Positions 24,344 through 33,422 of a stretch of DNA of 64,000 nt are shown here, piece after piece. Made by a program: the position numbers and the translations under genes. The DNA comes from O2-02-FULL-42-9 sp038043025 (lineage in GTDB: Bacteria; Pseudomonadota; Gammaproteobacteria; UBA12402). The number at the start of each line of letters is the position of its first letter. The first letter of the stretch is position 1. The notes beneath the pieces were generated by a model that did no database searches, had not been told where the DNA came from, and saw nothing but the letters and a program-made list of their open reading frames with translations. The stretch covers positions 1 to 64,000 of the forward strand of contig JBBTCW010000006.1 of assembly GCA_038043025.1 (NCBI GenBank), in the 5' to 3' direction.

Positions 24344-25437
24344 TGGGCGACCGATATTGTATAGATAGTCATAAAATTACTTGTCATCCTGCGCGCATTG
24401 CAGAGTGGTTAAATGCGGGCGATGATTGGGAAAAATTAAAAAAAATATATCCGATATATGTTGAGGTTTCACCTTATGGTGGCTGTAATCATCGCTGTGT
24501 GTTTTGTGCTGTCGATTATGTGGGGTATCAAAATATTCAATGGGATGAAACTCGATTAAAAATAGTTTTGGCCGAAATGGGTTCGTTAGGAATTAAAAGC
24601 GTGATGTTCGGTGGCGAGGGAGAGCCGTTGTTGTGGAAACCGTTGCCGGGCGTGCTGAGTTATTGTTCGGCGCAAGGCATCGATACAGCGTTAACCACTA
24701 ATATGGTAGCCATGCGTGCAGATTATGTTGATGAGCTCGTTCGAAATTTGTCATGGATGAAAATTAGCATTAATGCCGGCACGTCAGAATCGTATGCCAA
24801 GATTCATCGAACGCAGGAAAAAGATTTTGACCGGACGTTAAAAAATATAGAATTAGTCATTAAGACAAAAAAACAAAATAATTATGATTGTGTCGTTGGC
24901 GCACAAATGTTGTTATTGCCTGAAAATGTTGATGAAGCAGTGACCCTTGCAAAAAAAATGAAAGAATTAGGTGTAGATTATGTCGTAATTAAGCCTTATT
25001 CCCAGCATTTATACAGTGAAACGAAACGATATGAAAATTTAACCTATGAATCGATGATGGATTTGGAATTGGAATTAAAAACATTGGAAGATCGTGGTTT
25101 CGATGTGGTCTTTCGTTCGCAAACCATGAATCTTTTGGTGGGCGATCAAGTTCGATATCAAAAATGTTATTCCACCCCGTTTTTTTGGGCGTATATTATG
25201 ACCGATGGTTCGTTATATGGGTGTAGTGCCTATTTAAAGCAGGATGAATTTTGTTATGGTAATTTAAATCAGGCGGGATTCAAAGAGTTGTGGGAAGGCG
25301 AACGACGAAAGAAAAATATTGAGTATGTTCGCAATCAATTGGATATTAAGCAATGTCGGGTGAATTGTCGAATGGATAAAGTCAATCGATATTTGTGGGA
25401 ACTAAAAAATCCAAACAAACATGTTAATTTTATTTGA
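24343..25437 (+). CDS. Radical SAM protein with SPASM-like C-terminus, heptose-module copy 1
   Basis: A 364-residue radical SAM enzyme with the cluster motif CNHRCVFC, GGEGEP for SAM binding, and C-terminal cysteines (Cys in QKCYST, GCSAYL and CRVNCR) that could bind an auxiliary cluster. It is a paralogue of the protein at 27808: both share QM(L/V)L(L/M)PE and VIK motifs and a similar ending (HVNFI / HIDFI). Lying between gmhA and an epimerase, it probably modifies a sugar phosphate or NDP-sugar, for example by epimerisation, dehydrogenation or dehydration. The reaction is unknown. Confidence 0.8.
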   Translation: MGDRYCIDSHKITCHPARIAEWLNAGDDWEKLKKIYPIYVEVSPYGGCNHRCVFCAVDYVGYQNIQWDETRLKIVLAEMGSLGIKSVMFGGEGEPLLWKPLPGVLSYCSAQGIDTALTTNMVAMRADYVDELVRNLSWMKISINAGTSESYAKIHRTQEKDFDRTLKNIELVIKTKKQNNYDCVVGAQMLLLPENVDEAVTLAKKMKELGVDYVVIKPYSQHLYSETKRYENLTYESMMDLELELKTLEDRGFDVVFRSQTMNLLVGDQVRYQKCYSTPFFWAYIMTDGSLYGCSAYLKQDEFCYGNLNQAGFKELWEGERRKKNIEYVRNQLDIKQCRVNCRMDKVNRYLWELKNPNKHVNFI

Positions 25438-25446
25438 GGGGACCAA

Positions 25447-26439
25447 ATGTCTAATGCATTGGTAACAGGCGGCGCGGGTTTTATTGGCAGTCACATGGTA
25501 GATTTATTATTGGCGCATAACCACGAGGTGATTGTTTTAGACAATCTCGCCAATGGTAGAATGCAAAATTTAGCCCAACATAAAAATAATGAACGATTGA
25601 AATTTTTTAATTGTGATATTGCTGATTATGAGAGCGATTTAACGCCTTATTTTCAAAATATGGATTATGTTTTTCATTATGCGGCATTGGCAGATATTGT
25701 CCCATCCATTAATGATCCTATTACCTATCATCGGGCGAATGTGGATGGAACGATACGCGTATTAGAGGCTGCCCAGAAAGCTAAAATTAAAAAATTAGTG
25801 TATGCGGCTTCTTCCTCTTGTTATGGAATTCCCGATATTTATCCAACGCCTGAAACGGCGGCTATTTCGCCACAGTACCCTTATGCGTTGACAAAATATT
25901 TGGGTGAGCAATATGCATTGAATTGGCATAAGATTTATCATTTACCGGTCGTGAGTTTAAGATTTTTTAATGTATATGGCCCACGTGTTCGCACCAATGG
26001 AACGTATGGTGCGGTGTTTGGTGTGTTTTTGGCGCAAAAATTAGCCGGGAAACCGTTTACGATAGTCGGCGATGGTGAGCAGACGCGAGATTTTACATTT
26101 GTGACAGATGTTGTGCGTGCTTGTTATATGGCTGCGCAATCGGATATTTCAGGCGAAGTGATGAATGTCGGTAGTGACCAGACCTATTCTGTTAATCGGT
26201 TAGTAGATTTATTGGGAGGAAAAAAAATATATCTTCCCAAAAGGCCCGGAGAGCCCGATTGCACCTTTGCGGATATTGCGAAAATACGGAAGCTTTTGAA
26301 TTGGAAAGCAGACGTCAGTTTTGAAGAGGGCGTTAGCATCATGCTGGATAATATAGATTATTGGCGTGAAGCGCCGGTTTGGGAGCCTGCCTCGATTGAG
26401 GCGGCAACGAAAGAATGGTTTGAGTGTTTGGGAAAATAA
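25447..26439 (+). CDS. NAD-dependent epimerase/dehydratase (extended SDR, GalE/WbpP-like)
   Basis: A 330-residue extended SDR with TGGAGFIGSH, the catalytic Tyr/Lys in YPYALTK, the Ser-rich SSSCYG, and RFFNVYGPR in the sugar-binding part. The 4-epimerases of UDP-sugars (GalE, WbpP) share these. GAGGGGACC lies just before the ATG. In this heptose and radical SAM module it could epimerise or dehydrate an NDP-heptose. The stop overlaps the start of the transketolase gene. Confidence 0.83.
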   Translation: MSNALVTGGAGFIGSHMVDLLLAHNHEVIVLDNLANGRMQNLAQHKNNERLKFFNCDIADYESDLTPYFQNMDYVFHYAALADIVPSINDPITYHRANVDGTIRVLEAAQKAKIKKLVYAASSSCYGIPDIYPTPETAAISPQYPYALTKYLGEQYALNWHKIYHLPVVSLRFFNVYGPRVRTNGTYGAVFGVFLAQKLAGKPFTIVGDGEQTRDFTFVTDVVRACYMAAQSDISGEVMNVGSDQTYSVNRLVDLLGGKKIYLPKRPGEPDCTFADIAKIRKLLNWKADVSFEEGVSIMLDNIDYWREAPVWEPASIEAATKEWFECLGK

Positions 26440-27260
26440 TGATGGATAAAAGTCGGCTAGTAACAGCAGATATACGGCAGAAAACGATACGGTTATCTTG
26501 TCGAAGTGGGGCTGGACATTTAGCACCTTCTTTGTCTTGTGTAGAAATGTTGACAGTTTTGTTTAGAGACTTTTTAAGATATAACTTGGATGATCCTCGT
26601 GATAAATATAGAGATCGACTGATATTCAGCAAAGGTCATGGCGCATATGCTTATTATGTTATATTAAATGAGCTGGGATTTTTGCCAGATCATGAGTTAG
26701 ATAATTTTTATACCGATCGGGCGACGATTAAAGGTTGTTTAACCATGAATTTAAATTATATGATAGAGGCGTCGACAGGCTCCTTGGGGCATGGCTTACC
26801 GATCGCAGTGGGGATGGCTCAGGCATTTAAAATGCAACGAATGGATAATAAAGTAATTTGCATTGTTGGCGATGGAGAGATGCAAGAAGGGAGTAATTAC
26901 GAGGCACTTCAGTTGGCCTATCGATTTAAACTGAACAATTTACTTATTATGGTGGATGCTAATAACTTGCAAGCGATGGATAGAGTTGAAGATGTGGCGC
27001 TTGATAATAATAAGCTGTCCAGTATTTTAAAAAATTATGTGAATCCTTGTGCGTTCCTGGATATTGATGGGCATAGCGAAAATGCATTACAGAAATCACT
27101 GAAACAGTTTTTTCATTCACAAAACGATTCTTTTTCGATTATTTTTTGTAGAACGGTTAAGGGGAAAGGATTGTCGCTTATAGAAAATTCAATTAAACAT
27201 CATTTTAGATGTCCTGTTGAAGATGGTTATCAAATAGAGGAATGTGAAGAAAATGTTTGA
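26439..27260 (+). CDS. Transketolase N-terminal subunit (TPP-binding)
   Basis: A 273-residue protein corresponding to the thiamine-diphosphate domain of transketolase: SKGHGAYAYYV, GSLGHGLPIAVGMA and the TPP/Mg motif GDGEMQEG with the downstream DANNLQ. ATGs at 26439 and 26442 are both possible. Split transketolases of this kind transfer two-carbon ketol units. The partner is the next gene. In this locus it could make a higher ketose phosphate, such as sedoheptulose 7-phosphate for GmhA. Confidence 0.85.
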   Translation: MMDKSRLVTADIRQKTIRLSCRSGAGHLAPSLSCVEMLTVLFRDFLRYNLDDPRDKYRDRLIFSKGHGAYAYYVILNELGFLPDHELDNFYTDRATIKGCLTMNLNYMIEASTGSLGHGLPIAVGMAQAFKMQRMDNKVICIVGDGEMQEGSNYEALQLAYRFKLNNLLIMVDANNLQAMDRVEDVALDNNKLSSILKNYVNPCAFLDIDGHSENALQKSLKQFFHSQNDSFSIIFCRTVKGKGLSLIENSIKHHFRCPVEDGYQIEECEENV

Positions 27261-27744
27261 AGAAACAGCGAGTAAGAACATATTGATGCAATCGCTTTAC
27301 CCATATTTTAAGTCAGATGAAAAGATGGCATTATTAGTTGGCGACATGGGGTTTGCGGTATTGGATGATTATTTTAATCATCATGCTGAACGAGTATTCA
27401 ATATTGGGATTGCTGAGCAGGCGATGGTTAGTATGGCGGCCGGAATGGGGCTGGCCGGATTAAAGCCTATTATATATACACAGATACCGTTTTTGACCAT
27501 GCGCGCTTTCGAACAAATACGTTACGATATATGCGAACATAAATTGAATGTTAAGATGATTGGTATCGGCGCTGAAAATTATTTTAATGTGTTGGGGCGT
27601 AGTCATTGTGTGGATGAAGATGATGTAAAAATTATGTCGATTTTTAAATCTTTATTAATTTTATTACCGACAGCTGCTACGATACAAGATGATTTGAAAA
27701 AATGTTTTGAGTATGATGGTCCGGTTTACATTCGTTGTAAATAA
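27253..27744 (+). CDS. Transketolase pyrimidine-binding subunit, short
   Basis: A 163-residue partner of the previous gene, holding the pyrimidine-binding domain (NIGIAEQAMVSMAAGMGLAG, with the catalytic-type Glu in IAEQ). It stops at YDGPVYIRCK. Usual C-terminal transketolase subunits in such clusters run about 300 residues and add a third domain; that domain is absent, and no continuation was found in the 64 bp before the next gene. The third domain is not part of the active site, so the pair may still work. The start overlaps the upstream stop (ATGTTTGA). Confidence 0.75.
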   Translation: MFEETASKNILMQSLYPYFKSDEKMALLVGDMGFAVLDDYFNHHAERVFNIGIAEQAMVSMAAGMGLAGLKPIIYTQIPFLTMRAFEQIRYDICEHKLNVKMIGIGAENYFNVLGRSHCVDEDDVKIMSIFKSLLILLPTAATIQDDLKKCFEYDGPVYIRCK

Positions 27745-27807
27745 TATCGTGATTTACCAGAGCATCATCGTTTGAAAGATTAACCTTATAATTATCAGGG
27801 TGCGTGC

Positions 27808-28938
27808 ATGAGCAAATTAATGTTAGATGAGGAAAGCGAGTTAATATTAGATGGCTCTAAAATAATCTGGCATCAAGAGCGGTTAGAGCAATGGAAAAGA
27901 GGTGAGCGTTTTGCGCCGATCACTATTGACATGGCGTTGACTCAAGCTTGTCAATATAATTGTGAATTTTGCTATGCAAAATTACAACAAAATAAAGGTC
28001 ATCGCATTACGTTTGAGATCATGAAAAATTTTATCGATGATTGCGCCGAAATTGGGGTCAAAGCAATTAGTTTAGTCAGTGACGGAGAAAGTACCGCTAA
28101 CCCTATTTATCAGGATGTTATTGTTTATGGTCATGAAAAGGGGCTCTCTATGGCGTTAGGGACGCATGGGCATACACTGACGGAAGATGTGCTCGAAAAA
28201 ATATTACCTGCGTTGACGTATATTCGTGTGAATTTTACAGCAGGTGAAGCGGATCGATACGCAAAAATACATGGTGTGCCCGAAAGTTATTTCTATGATG
28301 TTGTTGAGAATATTAAGACAGCCATGCGGTTAAAGAAACAACATGGGTTAGATGTAACGATCGGCATGCAAATGGTGTTGATGCCTGAATATGCAGATCA
28401 AATTTTACCCTTGGCGAAGCTAGGAAAAGAAATTCGTCCGAATTATTTAGTTATTAAGCATTGTTCGGATGATGAAATGGGGTCTCTTGGCGTTAATTAT
28501 GACGGATATGAGCGGCTTTTTAATCTTTTAAAAGAAGCGGAAAGTTATACGGATGATGAATATTTGGTAAAGGTAAAATGGTCTAAGATTAAATCGGCAG
28601 GTAAGCGTTCATATAGTTGTTGTTATGGTCCGCCATTTCATTTGCAAATGTCCGGTTCTGGTTTGATCGCGCCATGCGGTAGTTTCTTTCATCCCCGATA
28701 TGCAAGATATCATATTGCGCATATTGATCAAGGAGACAGACTAAAAGATGTAGTGTTTAGTGATCGATACTGGGATGTCATGAATGAGTTAGCGTCAGAA
28801 AAATTTGATGCTAAGACGATGTGTGCTGCGCTGTGTTTACAGCATAAGACAAATGAAGTTCTGGACGGCTATAAGAAAAATAAAATTTCCTTGGATAAGC
28901 CAACGGGTAAAAAACCACAACATATTGATTTTATTTGA
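27808..28938 (+). CDS. Radical SAM protein, heptose-module copy 2
   Basis: A 376-residue radical SAM enzyme with the cluster motif CQYNCEFC, SDGEST in the SAM-binding position, and C-terminal cysteines (CCYGPP, PCGSF, MCAALC) suggesting an auxiliary cluster. It is a paralogue of the protein at 24343, with shared IGMQMVLMPE and LVIKHCSD segments. The two genes bracket an epimerase and a split transketolase. A sugar-modifying role is inferred from context; the substrate is unknown. Confidence 0.8.
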   Translation: MSKLMLDEESELILDGSKIIWHQERLEQWKRGERFAPITIDMALTQACQYNCEFCYAKLQQNKGHRITFEIMKNFIDDCAEIGVKAISLVSDGESTANPIYQDVIVYGHEKGLSMALGTHGHTLTEDVLEKILPALTYIRVNFTAGEADRYAKIHGVPESYFYDVVENIKTAMRLKKQHGLDVTIGMQMVLMPEYADQILPLAKLGKEIRPNYLVIKHCSDDEMGSLGVNYDGYERLFNLLKEAESYTDDEYLVKVKWSKIKSAGKRSYSCCYGPPFHLQMSGSGLIAPCGSFFHPRYARYHIAHIDQGDRLKDVVFSDRYWDVMNELASEKFDAKTMCAALCLQHKTNEVLDGYKKNKISLDKPTGKKPQHIDFI

Positions 28939-28949
28939 TAAGGTGATGT

Positions 28950-30431
28950 ATGTTAATTGATAGTTGCGTGAATGTATTAGAAAATATAAAAAGCATCGCG
29001 GCTAGCCGAGATATTATCTTAATTTCGGGTAAATTTAACATATTACACCCCGGGCATATTCGCTTATTAAAATTTGCTAAGAGTTTGGGCGATTTTTTAG
29101 TGGTTGCTTTAGAGCCTGACATTTCCGATAAGACATTGTTGCCCTCGCATTTGCGATTGGAAGCCATTAATGCGACGCATTATGTCGATTATGCTTTTGT
29201 ATTGCAGTCAAGCGCAACGGATTTTATTGCGGAATTAAGACCCCATATCGTTGTGAAAGGCAGCGAATTTGAGGCGAGACATAACCCTGAAGAAGCGGTG
29301 TTAGCTTCTTACGGGGGAAAATTGGTTTTTGGTTCGGGCGACATTCGATTTTCCTCCTTGGATTTATTAAAAAAAGAGTTCAGTCAATTTGAATTATCCA
29401 CCATTGAGAAACCACTGGATTATCCGCGTCGACATAATTTTAATTTTAATGATTTAACGGCGCTTATTAATAAATTTTCTTCTCTGAATGTACTAGTGAT
29501 TGGCGATACGATTGTGGATGAATATGTGATGTGTGATCCGCTCGGCATGAGTCAAGAAGACCCCACGATTGTGGTCACCCCTATCTCATCGAATAAATTT
29601 TTGGGTGGCGCGGGTATTGTGGCGGCGCATGCGCGTGGATTAGGGGCTCATGTGAGCTTTTATTCGATATTGGGCGATGATCAATTATCTAACTTTGTCG
29701 AAGAAAAAATGCAGGAATATCGTATTGATGCGCATTTATATACGGATAAAACAAGAGAAACTACGCATAAACAGCGTTTCCGAGCCAATGGCAAGACGTT
29801 ATTAAGAGTCAACCGATTAAAACAGCATTATATCGATAATGAGTTGCAGGAAACAATACTTCAAGATATTCGCCATCATTTAGATAAAATAGATTTATTA
29901 ATTTTTTCTGATTTTAGTTATGGCTGTTTACCAAAAAAATTGATTGCAAGTATATCGGCGCTTGCGTTAGAACATAATATTATTGTTACCGCAGATAGTC
30001 AGTCGTCTTCACAAATGGGGGATATTTCGCGGTTTAATAACATGTCATTGGTCACCCCGACAGAAAGAGAAATTCGATTGGCGGTGAAAGATTTTGAATC
30101 GGGATTAATTGTGTTGGCGGATAAGTTGCGGCAGAAAATTCATCCGGCGAATATTGTTATTACGCTAGGCGCAGAAGGGATGATTATTAATGAGATGCGA
30201 GATCCCGCCGCTGACTTATTAACGGATCGATTGCCGGTGTTTAATAAAGCGCCCAAGGATGTCGCTGGCGGTGGCGATGCTTTGCTCGTCGGAACCTCGC
30301 TTGGGCTGGCGGCAGGCGCTGATATTTGGCAAAGCGCTTATGTCGGCGCACTTGTAGCGGCTTGTCAGGTGGGACGATTAGGAAACTTACCCTTGCAGCA
30401 AAAAGAAATTCTAAAAGAGATCATGAGTTAA
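28950..30431 (+). CDS. HldE-like bifunctional enzyme with swapped order: nucleotidylyltransferase then PfkB kinase
   Basis: A 493-residue fusion. Residues about 20-135 are an HxGH nucleotidylyltransferase (KFNILHPGHIRLLKF). Residues about 165-490 are a PfkB/ribokinase-type kinase (VIGDTIVDEYV, FLGGAGIVAAHA, and the catalytic-region DVAGGGDALL, where the family usually has GAGD). E. coli HldE has the kinase first and the transferase second, so the order here is reversed. It would phosphorylate a heptose 7-phosphate at O1 and/or activate it. Start preceded by AAGGTGAT. It follows the second radical SAM gene and abuts the nucleotidyltransferase gene. Confidence 0.8.
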   Translation: MLIDSCVNVLENIKSIAASRDIILISGKFNILHPGHIRLLKFAKSLGDFLVVALEPDISDKTLLPSHLRLEAINATHYVDYAFVLQSSATDFIAELRPHIVVKGSEFEARHNPEEAVLASYGGKLVFGSGDIRFSSLDLLKKEFSQFELSTIEKPLDYPRRHNFNFNDLTALINKFSSLNVLVIGDTIVDEYVMCDPLGMSQEDPTIVVTPISSNKFLGGAGIVAAHARGLGAHVSFYSILGDDQLSNFVEEKMQEYRIDAHLYTDKTRETTHKQRFRANGKTLLRVNRLKQHYIDNELQETILQDIRHHLDKIDLLIFSDFSYGCLPKKLIASISALALEHNIIVTADSQSSSQMGDISRFNNMSLVTPTEREIRLAVKDFESGLIVLADKLRQKIHPANIVITLGAEGMIINEMRDPAADLLTDRLPVFNKAPKDVAGGGDALLVGTSLGLAAGADIWQSAYVGALVAACQVGRLGNLPLQQKEILKEIMS

Positions 30432-31133
30432 ATGAAAGCGCTATTATTAGCCGCGGGCTTTGGTAATCGATTAAAGCCGATTACAGATTACATGCCAAAA
30501 TGCTTGGTTCCTATCAATGGGAAACCATTATTAGCATATTGGATAGAAAATTTAGTCGCTGCGGGCGTTCAAGAAATATTAATTAACCTACATTATAAAG
30601 CTGACCAGGTTCAAGCGTTTGTTGATCATTCTCCCTATAAAACGATTATTAAAACCGTTTATGAAGAAGAATTATTGTTAACGGGCGGAACGTTACATAG
30701 GAATAGAAATTTTTTTGGTCATGATGATGTGTTAATGGCGCATGCGGATAATCTTTGCATCTGTGATTTTAAAAAATTTATGCAAACTTATTATGACCGC
30801 CCAAAAAATGTTGATATGACGATGATGACGTTCAACACGGATAATCCGACATCTTGCGGCGTCGTTGAATTAAATAATAATATTGTTGTTGGTTTTTATG
30901 AAAAGGTAAAAAATCCTCCCAGTCATTTAGCCAATGGCGCTGTATATATTCTTTCACAAGAGGTGTTGGGGTTTTTGGAAGGATTGGGCAAGGAAAAAAT
31001 TGACTTTAGCACAGAAGTGATTCCTCATTTTCTAAATCGAATCAATACGTTTCATAACAGCATTTACCATCGAGATATTGGTACGCTAGAAAGTTACGCG
31101 CTGGCTCAACTAGAGGTGGAAAAATTATTATGA
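30432..31133 (+). CDS. Sugar-1-phosphate nucleotidyltransferase (HddC-like)
   Basis: A 233-residue nucleotidyltransferase with LLAAGFGNRLKPIT, PKCLVPINGKPLL and HADN for the metal-binding Asp. It starts on the base after the stop of the HldE-like gene. In length and motifs it resembles the D-glycero-D-manno-heptose 1-phosphate guanylyltransferases, which fits the heptose genes around it, so GDP-heptose is a likely product. Another NDP-hexose pyrophosphorylase specificity cannot be excluded from sequence. Confidence 0.78.
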   Translation: MKALLLAAGFGNRLKPITDYMPKCLVPINGKPLLAYWIENLVAAGVQEILINLHYKADQVQAFVDHSPYKTIIKTVYEEELLLTGGTLHRNRNFFGHDDVLMAHADNLCICDFKKFMQTYYDRPKNVDMTMMTFNTDNPTSCGVVELNNNIVVGFYEKVKNPPSHLANGAVYILSQEVLGFLEGLGKEKIDFSTEVIPHFLNRINTFHNSIYHRDIGTLESYALAQLEVEKLL

Positions 31134-32428
31134 GCAGAAAAAGCTTTATGGTTGTTTTTAATGATGACCTTAATATTGGGAATTTTTCAGAAAACTTACA
31201 TTATACGTTATTTAAAGCTGAGCGATTAAACAAAAAGGTGAAGCTTATAAGAAAGCGCATGTTTTTTGAGAAGTTTTTGAAAAAAGTTTTTAATCGTAAG
31301 CAGCTTACGGGAGTATATCGATTACATGGAGCACTTATTGATTCTCATTATACGCTGATAGATAGAGCGCTAGAGTTATTTTATGGATTTTATTTTTGGA
31401 GTAATTTAATTAGTCGAGCGATTTTGTGGAAGTTAAAAATTTTACGCAAATTGGAACTAAAAACGATAAGTCGTGGCGAGACAGATATATTTAATATTGA
31501 AAATAAAGGTATTTTTGATGTCGGTTCAATGGGTGCTGTTAATTGGTCATCGCTTTTGGAAAAAAAACAAGATTTATTTTTTTGTTCAAAAGATGAAAAA
31601 AAATGTCAGGAAAATTTACGACAATTAGGGGTTGGAGAAGGTCAATGGTATGTGTGTTTGCATATTAGAACTAGTTTTTATCATAGCAGTTATATGGATG
31701 AACATCGAAATTCTAGTGTCGAGAATTATTTAGAAGCCATCAATTATATACATTCTTTAGGTGGTGTCGTAATTAGGTTAGGTGATCCCGTGTTCTTGGG
31801 CTATGAGGACGCTTATATTGACTATCCTAATACCTCTTTTAAATCTGAATTAATGGATTTATTTTTAATAAAAAATTGTAGATTTTTTTGGGGAACAAAT
31901 TCTGGAATTTTTGATACGGCTTTATTATTTGGTGTGCCGACACTGGCGGTTAATGTCTCTGATTTTTTGTTTATTCGTCCTTACAAATCGGCGGATAGGA
32001 TAATCTATAAACCCATATTGTCGAGAGAAGAAGGGAAGATTATGTCATTTGAAGAGGTTTTTCGCCATACTGACAGCATTATGATGTCTAATATTGGATT
32101 GTCAGGCTTTGAAGCATTTGATAAAGATTACAAAATGGTGGAGAATACATCAGATGAAATCCGGCAAGTTATTGAGGAAATGTGCGTTGGATTTGAAAAT
32201 GACTTGCCAGAAACCTATTTTCAACAGGCATTTAAAGCGCAATTAAACATAGCCGCTATTCGATGGGCGACTCAAAAATTTTCTGATCGTCATTTGAATA
32301 ATGCTTATAGAATAGCGGCCAAGACATATTTCAGCGGTCGCATTGGTCGGCATTTTGCAGAAAAATATTTATATGGCACGCCGGATTTGCCGCATGACAA
32401 AGAGAGGTGTTATGAAGCTGAACAATAA
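31130..32428 (+). CDS. Putative glycosyltransferase, TIGR04372-like
   Basis: A 432-residue protein. The core has VCLHIRTSFYHSSY, an RN-containing segment, GGVVIRLGDP and later FFWGTNSGIFDTALLFGVPT. The last resembles the donor-binding region of GT-B or fucosyltransferase-like folds and the pattern of the TIGR04372 family of putative glycosyltransferases. The ATG overlaps the upstream stop. It follows the heptose activation genes, so a heptosyltransferase-like role is possible. Acceptor and linkage are unknown. Confidence 0.6.
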   Translation: MSRKSFMVVFNDDLNIGNFSENLHYTLFKAERLNKKVKLIRKRMFFEKFLKKVFNRKQLTGVYRLHGALIDSHYTLIDRALELFYGFYFWSNLISRAILWKLKILRKLELKTISRGETDIFNIENKGIFDVGSMGAVNWSSLLEKKQDLFFCSKDEKKCQENLRQLGVGEGQWYVCLHIRTSFYHSSYMDEHRNSSVENYLEAINYIHSLGGVVIRLGDPVFLGYEDAYIDYPNTSFKSELMDLFLIKNCRFFWGTNSGIFDTALLFGVPTLAVNVSDFLFIRPYKSADRIIYKPILSREEGKIMSFEEVFRHTDSIMMSNIGLSGFEAFDKDYKMVENTSDEIRQVIEEMCVGFENDLPETYFQQAFKAQLNIAAIRWATQKFSDRHLNNAYRIAAKTYFSGRIGRHFAEKYLYGTPDLPHDKERCYEAEQ

Positions 32429-33422
32429 GAAAATATTAGTAACCGGTGCCGATGGTTTTATCGGCTCGCATTTAGTGGAACGTCTCATCGCATTAAATTA
32501 TGATGTGCGGGCATTTGTTTTATATAATTCTTTTAATAGTTGGGGGTGGTTGGATGCTTTGCCGGCCGCCACTAAAAAGAATTTGGATGTGTTTGTCGGC
32601 GATGTGCGTGACCCAAATGGTGTGCGCCATGCCGTTAAAGATTGTCAAATTATCATGCATTTGGCTGCATTGATTGGTATTCCGTATTCGTATTATTCGC
32701 CGGATTCTTACGTGGATACCAATATTAAAGGAACGTTAAATGTTTTGCAGGCGGCAAGAGACTCTGGCGTTGAAAAAATTATTCATACGTCAACGAGTGA
32801 GGTATATGGTACGGCGCAGTTCGTGCCGATCACAGAAGATCATCCTCTGCAAGGACAGTCGCCTTATTCTGCGACAAAAATTGGAGCGGATCAATTAGCG
32901 CTTTCTTTTTATAATGCATTTGATACGCCGGTGAGCGTGATTCGCCCTTTTAATACTTATGGGCCGCGTCAATCGGCGCGGGCAGTGATTCCGACGATTA
33001 TTACGCAAGTGGCGGCAGGGACGAGTGAGATTAAATTAGGTGCTTTGTCGCCCACGCGAGATTTTAATTATGTGAGCGATACAGTAAATGCGTTTATTGC
33101 GATGGCGGAATCTGATCGCGTGATGGGCGAAGTGGTGAATATTGGCAGTAATTATGAGATTTCCATTGAAGATCTGGTTAAGTTGATTGCTGCTTGTATG
33201 AATAAAAAAATCACGTTGAGTGAGGATGCGCAGAGGATGCGGCCAAAAAAGAGTGAGGTAGAGCGATTATGGGCAGATAACGCTAAAGCAAAAGCATTAT
33301 TAGATTGGACACCGGCGTATGCTGGGTTAGAGGGGTTGCAGAAAGGGTTGCAAAGAACCATCGAATGGTTCTCGCATTCAGAAAATCTTAAGCATTATAA
33401 GTGTGGGAAATATGTCGTTTGA
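32412..33422 (+). CDS. legB: LegB-like NDP-GlcNAc 4,6-dehydratase
   Basis: A 336-residue extended SDR with TGADGFIGSHLVERL, the catalytic SPYSATK and RPFNTYGPRQSARAVIP, the last being characteristic of LegB. The start at 32412 (GAGAGG upstream) is used rather than 32343, which would overlap the preceding gene by 86 bases. LegB converts the NDP-GlcNAc to the 4-keto-6-deoxy sugar, first committed step of legionaminic acid synthesis. It is followed by legC, legG and legI in pathway order. Confidence 0.88.
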   Translation: MKLNNKKILVTGADGFIGSHLVERLIALNYDVRAFVLYNSFNSWGWLDALPAATKKNLDVFVGDVRDPNGVRHAVKDCQIIMHLAALIGIPYSYYSPDSYVDTNIKGTLNVLQAARDSGVEKIIHTSTSEVYGTAQFVPITEDHPLQGQSPYSATKIGADQLALSFYNAFDTPVSVIRPFNTYGPRQSARAVIPTIITQVAAGTSEIKLGALSPTRDFNYVSDTVNAFIAMAESDRVMGEVVNIGSNYEISIEDLVKLIAACMNKKITLSEDAQRMRPKKSEVERLWADNAKAKALLDWTPAYAGLEGLQKGLQRTIEWFSHSENLKHYKCGKYVV

